Assembly: GCA_021782655.1 (NCBI GenBank)
Contig: JAJXUT010000008.1
Span: forward strand, 1-46,876
Reading direction: 5' to 3'
Length of the DNA: 46,876 bases
Source of the DNA: Deltaproteobacteria bacterium
GTDB lineage: Bacteria; Desulfobacterota; Desulfobulbia; Desulfobulbales; VMSU01
A program made the translations under genes and the position numbers. Under the pieces are notes generated by a model that saw only the letters and a program-made list of their open reading frames with translations, did no database searches and was not told where the DNA came from. Positions 29,557 through 40,619 of the stretch are shown here, piece by piece. Every line of letters begins with the position of its first letter. Position 1 is the stretch's first letter.

Positions 29557-31652
29557 AACTGGCCGCCATGACCAGAGCCTGTCACCTTGCCATCTTTTTC
29601 TGCTGCCTGCTGGTGGCGGGGGTAACCTCGCCGCCGGGGTTGGCGCGGGCGCAGGCGAAGGCCGAGAAGCCGGCGGCCAGCAAGAAGGCCCCGCCCGAGC
29701 TGCCCAAGCCGCCCCTGGAGAAGCTGGAGGAGCTGGCCCGGGAGTCGCTGGCCATGGGCGACACCGAGACCGCGGCCCGGGCCCTGTATCTGGTCCAGTA
29801 CCACTACCCGGACAGTCCCCGGGCCGAGCCCGACCTCTGGCTGTCGGCCAACCTCTTGCAGGAGCGGGCCCAGGCGGCCAAGAACCCCAACTGGGACACG
29901 GTGCTGGATCGCTTCCGGCTCTACCTGAACTACTATCCCAAGTCGCCGCACGCGGCCGAGGCCTACTTCGACCTGGGCAAGACCTACCAGGCCATGCGTT
30001 ACTCCCTGGAGGCCCAGGCCTACTTCAAGCTCTTCCTGGAGCGCTACCCAGATTCGCCCTTGGCCACCCAGGCCCGGCGCTGGTGCCGGAACGCCCTGCT
30101 CAAGCAGGGTGCCGATCATCAGGAGGAGGCGAAGGCGGTCTTCGCCAGTTGGCGGGCGCTGAGTGACCCCCAGGCCCAGACCCTGGGCCGGGCGGGCGAG
30201 GGGATGCTCAAGTCGATGGCCGGGGATTACCAGGGCGCCCTGACCATCTATCAACAGCTCCTGTCCGCCGATCCCAACTATCCGCTCCTCGATCCCGACA
30301 TCCTGCGCTACGCCGGGATCGCCAACCTTAAGCTCGGCAATGTCGAGGCGGGACGGGAGCAGCTCTACCACTACCTGAATCTGGCCGGGGTGGTGGCCGA
30401 ACGGCCCGAGGTGCTGCTTGCCTTGGCGGAGAGCTACTTCAAGGGCGGCAACCAGGCTGAGGCCCAGAGGCTCTACGGCCTGATCGTCGCCGAGGGGGGG
30501 GAGAACGAACGGGCGGTGCTGGTCAGCGCCCTGCGCCAGGCCCAGTATCTGGACGACCCGGAGAGCGTCCTGGAGAAGTGGCAGGGCCACAACGACCTGC
30601 GCGACCCGGAGGGTGACCGCCCCTATCTGGCGGTGCTGGAGAAGCTGTTCCGCGACCCGGTGGCCCAAGACGCCCGCTTCGGGCTCTTTCTCCGCTACCA
30701 GGCCCGGGGTGACTTGGACGCCGCCTACGAGATGGGCGGCAATTTTCTGCGCAATGCCAAGTCCGCCCCCGCCGATTCCCCGGACGGCAAAAGGATCACC
30801 CGCCTGCTTCTCTCCCTGGTCGAGGCGTTGCTGAAGAACAAGCGCTACCAGGACATCTGTGACCTGTACACCAGCGAATATCCGGTAATCAAGGGGTGTG
30901 ACAGCGGCCGTCTCCTCGCCATGATCGGCGAGGCGATGGAGGCCCTGGAGCTCTACCAGCCGGCCGCCTCCCTTTATTACCTGGCGGCCCAGCATCCCAT
31001 GGACGACAAGGCCAAGACCGAGCTTTATTTTCGGCGGGCCAAGGACTATCTGGAGGTCAAGGACTACGATTCCCTGGCGCGGCTGCTCACCCACCTCGAC
31101 AAGGTCTATCAGGGCAAGCCGGAGATGGGCGAGATCGACTATCTCTCGGCCCGGCTGGCGGTGGCCAAGGGCCAGATCGACCAGGCCCGGGAACTTTACG
31201 GACGGGCCTTAAGCCACCCCACCTTACCGGAAGAGCGGCCCCGGATCGCCGCCCGGGCGGTGGAGGACATGGCGGGGCACGACCGGCTGGCGGCGGCGGA
31301 GGGATTTTTGGATTCGGCGGCCTCTGGCGGCGGGATGTCACCCGAGACCCGGCAGGCCTGGCTGTTGCGGCTGGGCGATGGCTGGCGGCGGGCGGGAGAC
31401 TTAAAGCGGGCCGCTGCCGATTATCGTCAGGGGCTGGATAAGGGGATGCCGGAGGCCGGGGCCACGGCTCAGGCCCTGCACCTGTTCCTGGGCGACGTGT
31501 TGAGCGCCCAGGGCGAGGCCAAGCAGGGGCTGGAGCAGTATCAGGCGGCCAGCCAGGGCGAGGTCTCCCAGTGGCAGAAGATGGCCCTAGAGCGTTTAAC
31601 CCAGCGCGAGCTGGACGCCGAGATGGCCAAGGTTGTTCCGGCCGGCAAATGA
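29553..31652 (+). CDS. Exported tetratricopeptide-repeat protein
   Basis: The protein of about 700 residues starts with a signal peptide (CHLAIFFCCLLVAGVTSPPGLARA) and is then nearly all helical repeats of TPR type, such as KTYQAMRYSLEAQAYFKLFL and later YLAAQHPMDDKAKTELYFRRAKDYLE. It probably acts in the periplasm. GTG 29553 overlaps the previous stop; ATG 29568 is an equally good start. It lies between two sigma-54 activators and just upstream of the flagellar operon, so a role in flagellar assembly or its control is possible. I cannot name a specific function. Confidence 0.7.
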
Positions 31653-31685
31653 GGGTCAAGGGACAAGGATGGATATGGATTGGCG

Positions 31686-33116
<1,431 letters not shown>

Positions 33117-33201
33117 TCGCCGGCCAGCGCCCGTCTTTCCCGCCCCTCAATCTCCCCCCCGCCCCTCCCCTTCCTGCCGCTTCGTTTGCGGTTTTTTGCT
33201 T

Positions 33202-33218
33202 CCGGCATTACTTTTGCA
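33202..33218 (+). promoter_or_regulatory. Sigma-54 promoter of the flagellar operon
   Basis: CCGGCATTACTTTTGCA carries GG (33204-33205) and GC (33216-33217) with the required 10 bases between them and fits about 15 of 17 positions of the -24/-12 consensus. It lies about 45 bases before the flgB start. Two sigma-54 activators are encoded just upstream. Confidence 0.8.
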
Positions 33219-33262
33219 AACAAGGCGGTCAACCAGTTGTTTCATCATCAGGAGGAGGGGCA

Positions 33263-33676
33263 ATGTCAATTAACAATGTCACCACTAAGACGCTCGACAG
33301 CCGGATGTTCGGGGGCATCGTCGAGACCGGACGGTTGGCTTTAGATGTCAGCATGGAGCGCCAGGGTCTGATTCAATCGAACATCGCCAACATCGAGACC
33401 CCTGGCTATCTGGGGCAGGATTTTTCCTTTGCGGCGGTGATGAATAACGCCCTGCGGAATCGGGGCGAGCTGTCCCGCACCGATTCCCGCCATGTCGGGC
33501 TCGATCCGGTGAGCGTCAGCGAGAACATGGAGCTTAGCCGAGATAAGCGACCGGTTGATTTGGACGAGGAGATGCAGAAGCTGTCGGAGAACCAGTTGCT
33601 GTTCCAGACGGTGAGCAAGATCATCGGCAACCGCTTCGACTCTTTGAAAATGGCCATTGACGAGGGAGGTAAATAG
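33263..33676 (+). CDS. flgB: Flagellar basal-body rod protein FlgB
   Basis: FlgB is a proximal rod subunit. The 137 residues contain the rod-protein N-terminal motif QSNIANIETPGYLGQDFSF and a C-terminal helix with SENQLLFQTVSKIIGNRFDSLKMAI, as usual for FlgB. It is the first gene of the flagellar operon, with a strong GGAGGAGGGG site. It is followed two bases later by flgC. Confidence 0.94.
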   Translation: MSINNVTTKTLDSRMFGGIVETGRLALDVSMERQGLIQSNIANIETPGYLGQDFSFAAVMNNALRNRGELSRTDSRHVGLDPVSVSENMELSRDKRPVDLDEEMQKLSENQLLFQTVSKIIGNRFDSLKMAIDEGGK

Positions 33677-33678
33677 CC

Positions 33679-34113
33679 ATGGACTTTATGACCGCCATGC
33701 GGATCAGCGGTTCGGCCCTGAAGGCGGAGCGCACCCGGATCAACATCGCCTCCATGAACCTGGCCAACGCCAATACCACCCGCACCATCGAGGGCGGCCC
33801 CTACCGGGCCAAGTCGGTGGTCTTCGGCGCCGCGCCCCTGGCCAATGGTTTTCAGGAGACCTATGACTCGGTGAGCGACCGGCTCCGGCAGGTAGAGGTG
33901 GTGAAGGTGGTGGACGATCCCACCCCCTTCAAGGAGGTTTACGACCCCTCGCATCCGGACGCCGACGCCAACGGCATGGTCAAGATGCCTAACGTCAACA
34001 CCGCCGAGCAGATGGTGGATTTGATGAGCGCCCGCCGCGACTTCGATGCCAACGTGGCGGCCATGGACTCCATCAAGGCCATGGCCCTGCGTTCCCTGGA
34101 CATCAGCCGCTAG
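33679..34113 (+). CDS. flgC: Flagellar basal-body rod protein FlgC
   Basis: FlgC is a proximal rod subunit. The 144-residue sequence has the N-terminal rod motif SALKAERTRINIASMNLANANTT and the conserved C-terminal NVNTAEQMVDLMSARRDFDANVAAMDSIK. It is placed between flgB and fliE as in most flagellated bacteria. Confidence 0.96.
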   Translation: MDFMTAMRISGSALKAERTRINIASMNLANANTTRTIEGGPYRAKSVVFGAAPLANGFQETYDSVSDRLRQVEVVKVVDDPTPFKEVYDPSHPDADANGMVKMPNVNTAEQMVDLMSARRDFDANVAAMDSIKAMALRSLDISR

Positions 34114-34137
34114 GCGGGCGGATTATGAGGAGAAGCG

Positions 34138-34431
34138 ATGAACATCACCGGCATTGATCTCACCCCGGCGGGCCTGACCCCGCTAACCCCCAAGGCGCCG
34201 CCGGCCCAAGGCTCGGGCTTTGGCGATCTCTTGACCAAGGCGGTGGAGGCGGTCAACCGTAAGGGCCAGGAGGCGGAGGCCTTGAGCACGGGCCTGGCCA
34301 CTGGCCAACAGTCCAACATCCACGAGACCATGATCGCCATGGAGGAGAGCGGCATCGCCTTTCGGATGCTGGCCAAGGTGGAGAGCAAGGTGATCGATGC
34401 CTACAAGGAGGTCATGCGGCTGCAACTATGA
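34138..34431 (+). CDS. fliE: Flagellar hook-basal body protein FliE
   Basis: FliE joins the MS ring to the rod. The 97-residue protein is of the usual length; FGDLLTKAVEAVNRKGQEAE and the C-terminal IHETMIAMEESGIAFRMLAKV match the family. The ATG has AGGAGAAGCG before it. Confidence 0.95.
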   Translation: MNITGIDLTPAGLTPLTPKAPPAQGSGFGDLLTKAVEAVNRKGQEAEALSTGLATGQQSNIHETMIAMEESGIAFRMLAKVESKVIDAYKEVMRLQL

Positions 34432-34481
34432 TTTGCCGCCCTGACCTTTTACCCTGATTAAATAATCAGATAGGAGTGTAG

Positions 34482-36095
34482 ATGGCCAGTCCCAAGGAGA
34501 TGCTCGCCCAGGTGGTCGCGGTTGCCAAGGAGTTCAGCCCGCTGCAGAAGATCATGGCCGTGGGCCTGGTCGTGATGGTCATGGGCGGGCTGCTCACCAT
34601 GATCATGCGGGGCGGCAAGGTCGCCAATTACCAGGTGCTTTATTCCTCCCTGAGCCAGGAGGACGCGGCGGAGGTGGTGGCCAAGCTCAAGGAGCAGCAC
34701 ATCCCCTACGAGCTGGCCATGAACGGCAGCGTGATCAAGGTGCCGGAGGACAAGGTGCTGGACACCCGGCTTACCCTGGCCGGGGACGGGCTGCCCCGGG
34801 GGGGCGGGGTGGGCTTTGAGATCTTTGACAAGAACGCCTTCGGCACCACCGATTTTGTGCAGAAGATGAACTACCAGCGGGCCTTGCAGGGCGAGCTGGT
34901 CCGGACGATCCGCCAGTTCCAGCAGGTGCAGGACGCCCGGGTGCACATCGCCACCCCGCCGGACTCGGTGTTCATCGACGATCAGAAGCCGCCCACCGCC
35001 TCGGTCAGCCTGAAGCTGCGGGGCGCGGCTCGGCTGGAGCCCAAGCAGGTGCAGGCGATCGTTAATCTAGTGGCCTGCGCGGTGCCGGGGCTGACCGCCG
35101 ACAACATCACCGTGGTGGACACCGCGGGCCATCTTCTGTTCCGCAAGCACAGCGGCGAGGCGGGGGCCTTGTCCGACAGTCAGTTCGAGTATCAGCAGGG
35201 GCTGGAGAAGTCCATGCGCGACAAGCTGGAGAGCATGTTCGGCGAGGTGGTCGGGCAGGGCAAGGTCATCGCCCGGGTGTCGGTGGATCTGGACTTCAAC
35301 CAGGTGGACACCACCGAGGAGGTGTTCGACCCGGACGGACAGGTGGTGCGCAGCGAGCAGACCTTGAACGAGGACAACTCCCAGGGCGGCTCGCCCCAGG
35401 GGATTCCGGGGGTCAAGGGCAATCTTGCCACCTTCAACGAGACCCCGGCGGGCGGTTCCTCGGCCCAGGGCAGTGCCGCCAAGCGTAACAACGTCATCCG
35501 CAACTACGAGATCAGCAAGACCGTCAAGCGCACCAAGGACGCCTTGGGCACCGTCAAGCGGCTGTCGGTGGCGGTGATGGTGGACGGCACCTACCAGAAG
35601 TCGGTGGGCAAGGACGGCAAGACGGAGATGAAGTACGCACCCAGGAGCCCGGAGGAGTTGCAGCTCTACGAAAAGATGGCCAAGGACGCGGTGGGTTTCA
35701 ACCCCGACCGGGGCGACCAGCTCGAGGTGGTGAGCGCCAGTTTCGCCTCCTCGACCGAGCCGGAGTTCAAGCCCGACAACCTGGCGCGCTGGCAGCGGCT
35801 GGTGGAGGCCATGGCCCAGCCCTTGGTCTACCTCTTGGTGGCGGTCTGCTTCGTGTTCTTCGTGATTCGGCCCTTCTTCCGTATCCTCTCCGGGCGTCAG
35901 CTTGACGAGCAACGGCGGGCACTGGCCGCCAGCCGGCCTGGGGGGGCGGTGGCCGACGAGGAGGCGGTTTCGGAGGAAGACCTGTCGCTCAAGCCCATCG
36001 GCATCACCGACAAGGAGAAGATCTACAAGCTGGCCCAGAGCGACCCCGACCGGGCGGCGGATCTGGTGCGGCGCTGGCTGCGGCAAGAGGCGTAA
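34482..36095 (+). CDS. fliF: Flagellar MS-ring protein FliF
   Basis: FliF forms the membrane-supramembrane ring that starts flagellar assembly. Two membrane segments flank the periplasmic ring-building domain: about 24-42 (IMAVGLVVMVMGGLLTMIM) and about 448-468 (LVYLLVAVCFVFFVIRPFF). Typical motifs include YQVLYSSLSQEDAAEVVAKL, NYQRALQGELVRTI and ARVHIATP. The cytoplasmic tail ends in a FliG-binding helix (DPDRAADLVRRWL). Length is 537 residues. Confidence 0.97.
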   Translation: MASPKEMLAQVVAVAKEFSPLQKIMAVGLVVMVMGGLLTMIMRGGKVANYQVLYSSLSQEDAAEVVAKLKEQHIPYELAMNGSVIKVPEDKVLDTRLTLAGDGLPRGGGVGFEIFDKNAFGTTDFVQKMNYQRALQGELVRTIRQFQQVQDARVHIATPPDSVFIDDQKPPTASVSLKLRGAARLEPKQVQAIVNLVACAVPGLTADNITVVDTAGHLLFRKHSGEAGALSDSQFEYQQGLEKSMRDKLESMFGEVVGQGKVIARVSVDLDFNQVDTTEEVFDPDGQVVRSEQTLNEDNSQGGSPQGIPGVKGNLATFNETPAGGSSAQGSAAKRNNVIRNYEISKTVKRTKDALGTVKRLSVAVMVDGTYQKSVGKDGKTEMKYAPRSPEELQLYEKMAKDAVGFNPDRGDQLEVVSASFASSTEPEFKPDNLARWQRLVEAMAQPLVYLLVAVCFVFFVIRPFFRILSGRQLDEQRRALAASRPGGAVADEEAVSEEDLSLKPIGITDKEKIYKLAQSDPDRAADLVRRWLRQEA

Positions 36096-36098
36096 GGG

Positions 36099-37121
36099 AT
36101 GGCGAAAAAAGAGCAACAGGGTGAAGATGCGCTCTCCGGGCCGGAGAAGGCGGCGATCTTTCTCCTGACCCTGGGCGAGGAGTTCGCGGCCAAGGTCTTT
36201 CAGCGCCTGGACGTGGAGGAGATCAAGATCGTGGGCCGGCAGATGGCCAAGATCGACCACGTCGAGAAGGACGACATCGCCAACCTGCTCAAGGAGTTTC
36301 GCTCCGACGAGGGCGGCGAGGGCCTGTTTCTCTCCGGCGACGATCTCTTGGAGGCGGCCCTGAAGAAGGCCCTGGAGTCGGACAAGGCCAACGCCATCCT
36401 GGAGGACATCCGTTCCGACTGGCGGCTGACCCTGTTTCAGAAGGCCAGAAAACTCGACCCCCGCATCCTGGTAAACTTCCTGCGCAACGAGCACCCCCAG
36501 ACCATCGCCCTGGTGATGGCGGTGTTGGAGCAATCCCAGGCGGCGGTGATCCTGGGCGAGTTGAAGGAGGAGCAGCGGGTGGAGGTCATCATCCGCATGA
36601 GCGAGCTGGACAAGGTCAGTCCCGAGATCCTAGTCGAGATCGACCGGGTATTGCAGGAGGAGTTGCTCTCGGTGGAGGGGGTCGAGGGCCAGCGTCTGGG
36701 CGGGGTTGAGGCGGTGGCCGAGATCTTGAACAATGCCGACCGGGCCTTGGAGTCCTCGATCCTGGAGGCGGTGGAGGAGCAGCGTGAGGAACTGGCCGAC
36801 GAGATCAGGCGCCTGATGTTCGTCTTCGACGACCTGATCGGGGTGGATGATCGCGGCATCATGGCCATCTTGAAGGAGGTCAGCTCCGATGACCTGAAGC
36901 TGGCCTTGAAGACCGCAGCCCCTGATCTTCAGGCCAAGATCTTCAAGAACATGTCCCAGCGGGCGGTGGAGATGCTTAAGGAAGACATGGAGATGATGGG
37001 CCCCACCCGCTTGAAGGACGTGGAGGCGGCCCAGCAGTCGATCTTAAAGATCGCCAAGCGTCTGGAGCAGGAGGGTAAGGTGCAGCTCTCCGCCGGCGGG
37101 GGTGATGATGAGTTCGTCTAG
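36099..37121 (+). CDS. fliG: Flagellar motor switch protein FliG
   Basis: FliG is the switch-complex rotor protein that interacts with the stator. The 340 residues include the N-terminal domain (KAAIFLLTLGEEFAAKVF), the EHPQ motif in NEHPQTIALVM of the middle domain, and the C-terminal torque-helix region VFDDLIGVDDRGIMAILKEV with charged residues. It follows fliF after three bases. Confidence 0.97.
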   Translation: MAKKEQQGEDALSGPEKAAIFLLTLGEEFAAKVFQRLDVEEIKIVGRQMAKIDHVEKDDIANLLKEFRSDEGGEGLFLSGDDLLEAALKKALESDKANAILEDIRSDWRLTLFQKARKLDPRILVNFLRNEHPQTIALVMAVLEQSQAAVILGELKEEQRVEVIIRMSELDKVSPEILVEIDRVLQEELLSVEGVEGQRLGGVEAVAEILNNADRALESSILEAVEEQREELADEIRRLMFVFDDLIGVDDRGIMAILKEVSSDDLKLALKTAAPDLQAKIFKNMSQRAVEMLKEDMEMMGPTRLKDVEAAQQSILKIAKRLEQEGKVQLSAGGGDDEFV

Positions 37122-37881
37122 GGTCATCAAGTCGGCGCGGCAGGGCGGCGGCCATAATATCCTGGTCAGCCGTCCGGCGGGCGAGCGGCCGGCCACGGGT
37201 GATTTTCACGCCCTGGCCTCCCTGTGGCAGTCGGACGACCGGGAGCTAGCCGCGGCCGTAGGCGAGCTGGAGACGGCCCGCGAGCGTTTGCGCCAGGAGA
37301 GGGAGCAAGCCAAGGCGGAGTGCGAGGCCCTGGTGGCCGCAGCCCAGGCCCGGGTGGAAGAAATCGAAAAAACGGCCTTTGAAGCAGGTTTTTTGGCAGG
37401 TAAAAACGAGGCCGAGACGGAGGGACGGCGGCGGCTCGCCGAGTTCGCGGCCCAGATCGACACCCTGCTGGCCGGCATCGAGCAGGATCGCCAGCGGCTC
37501 CACGACCGTTACGAGGCCGACATTCTGACCCTGGTCAAGGCCATGGTCGATCGGGCGCTGTTCCACGAGGCGCGGGTCAACCCCCAGGCCATCGAGGTCT
37601 GCCTCAAGACCGCCCTCGCCTATGTGGTGGAGAATTCCAGCGTCACCGCCCGGCTGCACGGCGAGGACCTGGCGCGGCTTAGGCAGGTGGCGATGGAGCG
37701 GCCTGAGCTTTTGGCCGGGCACCGCAAAATCGAGCTGGTCGAAGACCCGATGATCTCGCCTGGCGGCTGTCTGCTCGAGACCTCCTTCGGCGAGGTTGAC
37801 GCCACCCTGGAATCCCGGCGCGACAAGGTCTTCGCCGCCATCGACGCGGTGTTGCGACAGGCGGCGCAACTTGCGCCATGA
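37102..37881 (+). CDS. fliH: Flagellar assembly protein FliH
   Basis: FliH is the stator-like regulator of the export ATPase FliI. The 259-residue protein has a long charged helix (about 50-110) and a C-terminal FliH/V-ATPase E-like domain with a VEDPMISPGGCLLETSFGEVDATLESRRD motif split over about 30 residues. The start overlaps fliG by 20 bases; GTG 37102, ATG 37105 and ATG 37108 are all possible. Its stop overlaps the fliI start. Confidence 0.88.
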   Translation: MMMSSSRVIKSARQGGGHNILVSRPAGERPATGDFHALASLWQSDDRELAAAVGELETARERLRQEREQAKAECEALVAAAQARVEEIEKTAFEAGFLAGKNEAETEGRRRLAEFAAQIDTLLAGIEQDRQRLHDRYEADILTLVKAMVDRALFHEARVNPQAIEVCLKTALAYVVENSSVTARLHGEDLARLRQVAMERPELLAGHRKIELVEDPMISPGGCLLETSFGEVDATLESRRDKVFAAIDAVLRQAAQLAP

Positions 37882-39182
37882 ACTTCGAGCATTGCCTGCA
37901 AGCGGTGCGCGACGCCGAGCTGATCGCGGTGCGGGGCCGGGTCAGCCAGGTGATCGGCATGGTGGTGGAGAGCCAGGGGCCGGGCATCCCGGTGGGCAGT
38001 ATGTGCGAAATCAGCACCTTCCGGGGCCAGGGCCGGGTGCCGGCGGAGGTGGTCGGTTTCCGGGAGGGCCGGGCCCTACTTATGCCCCTGGGCGAGATGC
38101 GGGGGGTGGAGCCGGGCAGCGTCATCCAGCAGGTGGGCGGCCAGGCGGCGGCCCCGGTGTCCGAGTCCATGTTGGGCCGGGTGATCGACGGCCTGGGCCA
38201 TCCGGTGGACGGCAAGGGGCCGTTGATGACCAAGACCAGCTACCCCCTGTACGCCGAGCCCTTAAACCCCATGGAGCGGGAGAGGATCACCGAGCCTATC
38301 GATGTCGGGGTGCGGGCCATCAACGGGCTGCTCACCCTGGGCAAGGGTCAGCGGATCGGCATCCTGGCCGGTTCCGGGGTGGGCAAGAGCACCTTGCTCG
38401 GCATGATCGCCCGCCACACCGCCGCCGATGTCAGCGTCATCGCCCTGGTGGGTGAACGGGGCCGGGAGTTGAAGGACTTCATCGAGCGTGACCTGGGGCC
38501 GGAGGGCCTGGCCCGTTCGGTGGTGGTGGTGGCCACCTCGGATCAGCCGCCCCTGGTGCGGATGCGGGGGGCGTATCTGGCCACCGCCATCGCCGAGTAT
38601 TTCCGCGACCTGGGCCGGGACGTGATCATGATGATGGACTCGGTCACCCGGTTTGCCATGTCCAGTAGGGAGGTGGGCCTGGCGATCGGCGAGCCGCCCA
38701 CCTCCCGGGGCTACACCCCCTCGGTGTTCTCCCAGTTGCCCAAGCTCCTGGAACGGGCCGGCACCTGCCGGGGCCGTGGCAGCATCACTGGCATCTACAC
38801 GGTGCTGGTGGAGGGTGACGACATGAACGAGCCGATCGGCGACGCGGTGCGCTCCATCGTGGACGGCCATATCGCCCTCTCCCGCGACCTGGCCAGCCAG
38901 GGCCATTACCCGGCCATTGAGATCCTGGGCAGCATCAGCCGTTGCATGAGCGACGTGATGCCCAAGGAGCATATGGGCCGGGCGCATCGTTTTTTGGAGA
39001 CCCTGGCCACCTACCGCAAATCGGAGGATCTGATCAATATCGGCGCCTACGCCAAGGGCAGCAACCCCAGGATCGACAAGGCGATCACCATGATCGACGG
39101 CCTAAACGCCTTCCTCCGGCAGGAGGTGGACGAACGGGTGTCGCTGGCCGAGAGCGAGGGCGCCCTGGCGGCGCTGGTGTGA
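37878..39182 (+). CDS. fliI: Flagellum-specific export ATPase FliI
   Basis: FliI powers flagellar type III export. The 434-residue protein resembles F-type beta subunits: Walker A LAGSGVGKSTLLGM, GERGRELKDFIERDL, Walker B VIMMMDSVTRFAM, and PTSRGYTPSVFSQLPKLLERAG. Its ATG overlaps the fliH TGA (ATGA), implying coupled translation. Confidence 0.97.
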   Translation: MNFEHCLQAVRDAELIAVRGRVSQVIGMVVESQGPGIPVGSMCEISTFRGQGRVPAEVVGFREGRALLMPLGEMRGVEPGSVIQQVGGQAAAPVSESMLGRVIDGLGHPVDGKGPLMTKTSYPLYAEPLNPMERERITEPIDVGVRAINGLLTLGKGQRIGILAGSGVGKSTLLGMIARHTAADVSVIALVGERGRELKDFIERDLGPEGLARSVVVVATSDQPPLVRMRGAYLATAIAEYFRDLGRDVIMMMDSVTRFAMSSREVGLAIGEPPTSRGYTPSVFSQLPKLLERAGTCRGRGSITGIYTVLVEGDDMNEPIGDAVRSIVDGHIALSRDLASQGHYPAIEILGSISRCMSDVMPKEHMGRAHRFLETLATYRKSEDLINIGAYAKGSNPRIDKAITMIDGLNAFLRQEVDERVSLAESEGALAALV

Positions 39183-39220
39183 GGCGGGGCGCCGTGAACC
39201 ACCGCCAGCTGTAACCACTC

Positions 39221-39667
39221 ATGGCCTACCACTATAGACTAGAGACCCTGCTGACCGTGCGCCGCAACTTCGAGGAGCAGGCCAAGCAACGGCTGGCGCG
39301 CGAGTTGTTCGTGCTGGAGAACCACCAGCTCCACCTGCGGGAGTTGGTGGAACGGCGGCTGGCGCTTTGCGCGGCCTTCGAGGAGCGTCAGCAACAGACG
39401 ATCTCCGCCCCCATGTTTGGTTTCTACGTCGAGGCCATCCACCTGAAAAACCGGGAGATCGTCTTCCAGAACCAGGCCGTCCTGGCCCAGCAGGAGTTGA
39501 TCGAGGGGGCGCGGGCCGAGCTGCTGGCCAGGGTCAGGGCCCGCCAGGTGGTGGAGCGGCTAAGGGAGAAGGATTTTCTCCGCTGGCGGCAAGAGGTGGC
39601 CAAGAAGGAACAGGTCGAGGGCGACGAGCAGGTGATGATGCGTTTCGGCAGGGAGGAGAGGCGATGA
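39221..39667 (+). CDS. fliJ: Flagellar export protein FliJ
   Basis: A 148-residue protein made of two long charged helices (YRLETLLTVRRNFEEQAKQ at the N-terminus), as expected for FliJ, which helps the FliI-FliH ATPase and export gate. Sequence conservation is low, so the call rests on coiled-coil form, length and its place after fliI. No clear ribosome-binding site is seen. Its stop overlaps the next start. Confidence 0.85.
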   Translation: MAYHYRLETLLTVRRNFEEQAKQRLARELFVLENHQLHLRELVERRLALCAAFEERQQQTISAPMFGFYVEAIHLKNREIVFQNQAVLAQQELIEGARAELLARVRARQVVERLREKDFLRWRQEVAKKEQVEGDEQVMMRFGREERR

Positions 39668-40164
39668 TCAAGAAGACCCTGGTGCTGGCGGCGGTGACCG
39701 TGGGCTTGATGGCGGGCGGCGGGGCGGCGCTTCACGCCTTGGATCGGCAGCCGGTCAAGGCGGTGACCCCCGACGATGTCGCCAAGGCCCTGCAGATCAA
39801 GGCCCGGGAGGCGACGGTGGCCAAGAAGGAGGCGGAGTTGGTCAAACAGGAGGCGGGCCAGGCCCAGTTGCAGAAGGATCTGGACGATAAGCTCGCCCGC
39901 CTCGCCGCCATGCAGGCCGAGTTGAAGAACCAGTTGGCCGCCTTGAAGGGCGCCCAGCGTCAGGAGTTCGTCAATCTGATCAAGATCTACAGCGCCATGA
40001 GCCCGACCAAGGTGGCGCCCCTGCTCGACGGCATGGATGACGGCCAGGTGGTCAAGATCCTGCGGGCCATGAAGCCCGCCCAGGTGGCCAAGATCATGCC
40101 CAAGCTCAAGCAGGAGAAGGCGGTCTCGGTCAGCCAGGAGATGGGACTCTTGAAGCAGCCGTGA
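39664..40164 (+). CDS. MotE-like periplasmic protein with an MgtE-N-type domain
   Basis: The 166-residue protein has an N-terminal membrane segment or signal (about 5-25), a coiled coil (about 45-105) and a C-terminal helical domain (YSAMSPTKVAPLLDGMDDGQVVKILRAM, quoted in part) of MgtE-N/FliG-like type. MotE of other bacteria has this plan and is a chaperone or structural partner of the motor protein MotC or stators, encoded after fliJ. The true start is ATG 39664, overlapping the fliJ stop; the track start at 39367 is out of place. Confidence 0.8.
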   Translation: MIKKTLVLAAVTVGLMAGGGAALHALDRQPVKAVTPDDVAKALQIKAREATVAKKEAELVKQEAGQAQLQKDLDDKLARLAAMQAELKNQLAALKGAQRQEFVNLIKIYSAMSPTKVAPLLDGMDDGQVVKILRAMKPAQVAKIMPKLKQEKAVSVSQEMGLLKQP

Positions 40165-40619
40165 GGGCGGAAGACGGATCTTGGCTGGGGCTGGGCGCAA
40201 CCACCCCCGGCGCCGTCTCTGGCCGCCCTTCCTTCTTCCTTCGTTTTGCTTGCCTGGCTCCTTGTTCGATTTTCTCGCCAATTAGACCGGTTAGCTACCT
40301 ATTGCCAGTTGCCCTGGTTTTACTCCCAAACTGGCGGCCCTGATTTTTAGTCGTTTTTGCCCTCCTTTTACCTGAGTTTCCCCTCTTTTTTTCTTATCAA
40401 TTCCGGCAACAAATTATAATTTATACTGCTATTGCAGTAGGTTAAGCCTTACTCCCCCGCATAACTGATAAAGCATATCATTATCTTTTCTAGCTGCCTT
40501 AAACTGAAAAAAAACTCCAAAATTATTTGACACGCTGTTGCCTCTCTGCCAGACTGGCCTAAGTAGGAATACTTGGGCCAACCCAGTTGTTTTTCTCTCC
40601 TCCCGCCATTTTGGTAGCC
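40165..40619. other. AT-rich spacer between flagellar and chemotaxis operons
   Basis: A 455-base stretch without a credible gene and with markedly lower GC than its flanks, above all 40370-40535. It holds an inverted repeat GCCAGTT (40304-40310) / AACTGGC (40329-40335) followed nine bases later by a T-tract, possibly ending the flagellar transcript. A perfect 16-bp hairpin TACTGC-TATT-GCAGTA (40424-40439) and a small AAGTA/TACTT repeat (40561-40574) are also seen. TTGACA at 40527 may be a -35 box, but no good -10 follows. No sigma-54 or sigma-28 element was found. Confidence 0.5.
40304..40348 (+). terminator. Possible terminator of the flagellar operon
   Basis: A 7-bp stem GCCAGTT (40304-40310) / AACTGGC (40329-40335) with an 18-base loop, then GGCCCTGATTTTTAG. 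The loop is long and the T-tract is displaced, so the call is tentative. Confidence 0.3.

Noticed and set aside
35067-36533. 488-residue minus-strand ORF
   Set aside because: Antisense to fliF and fliG, both clearly recognised; no family motif.
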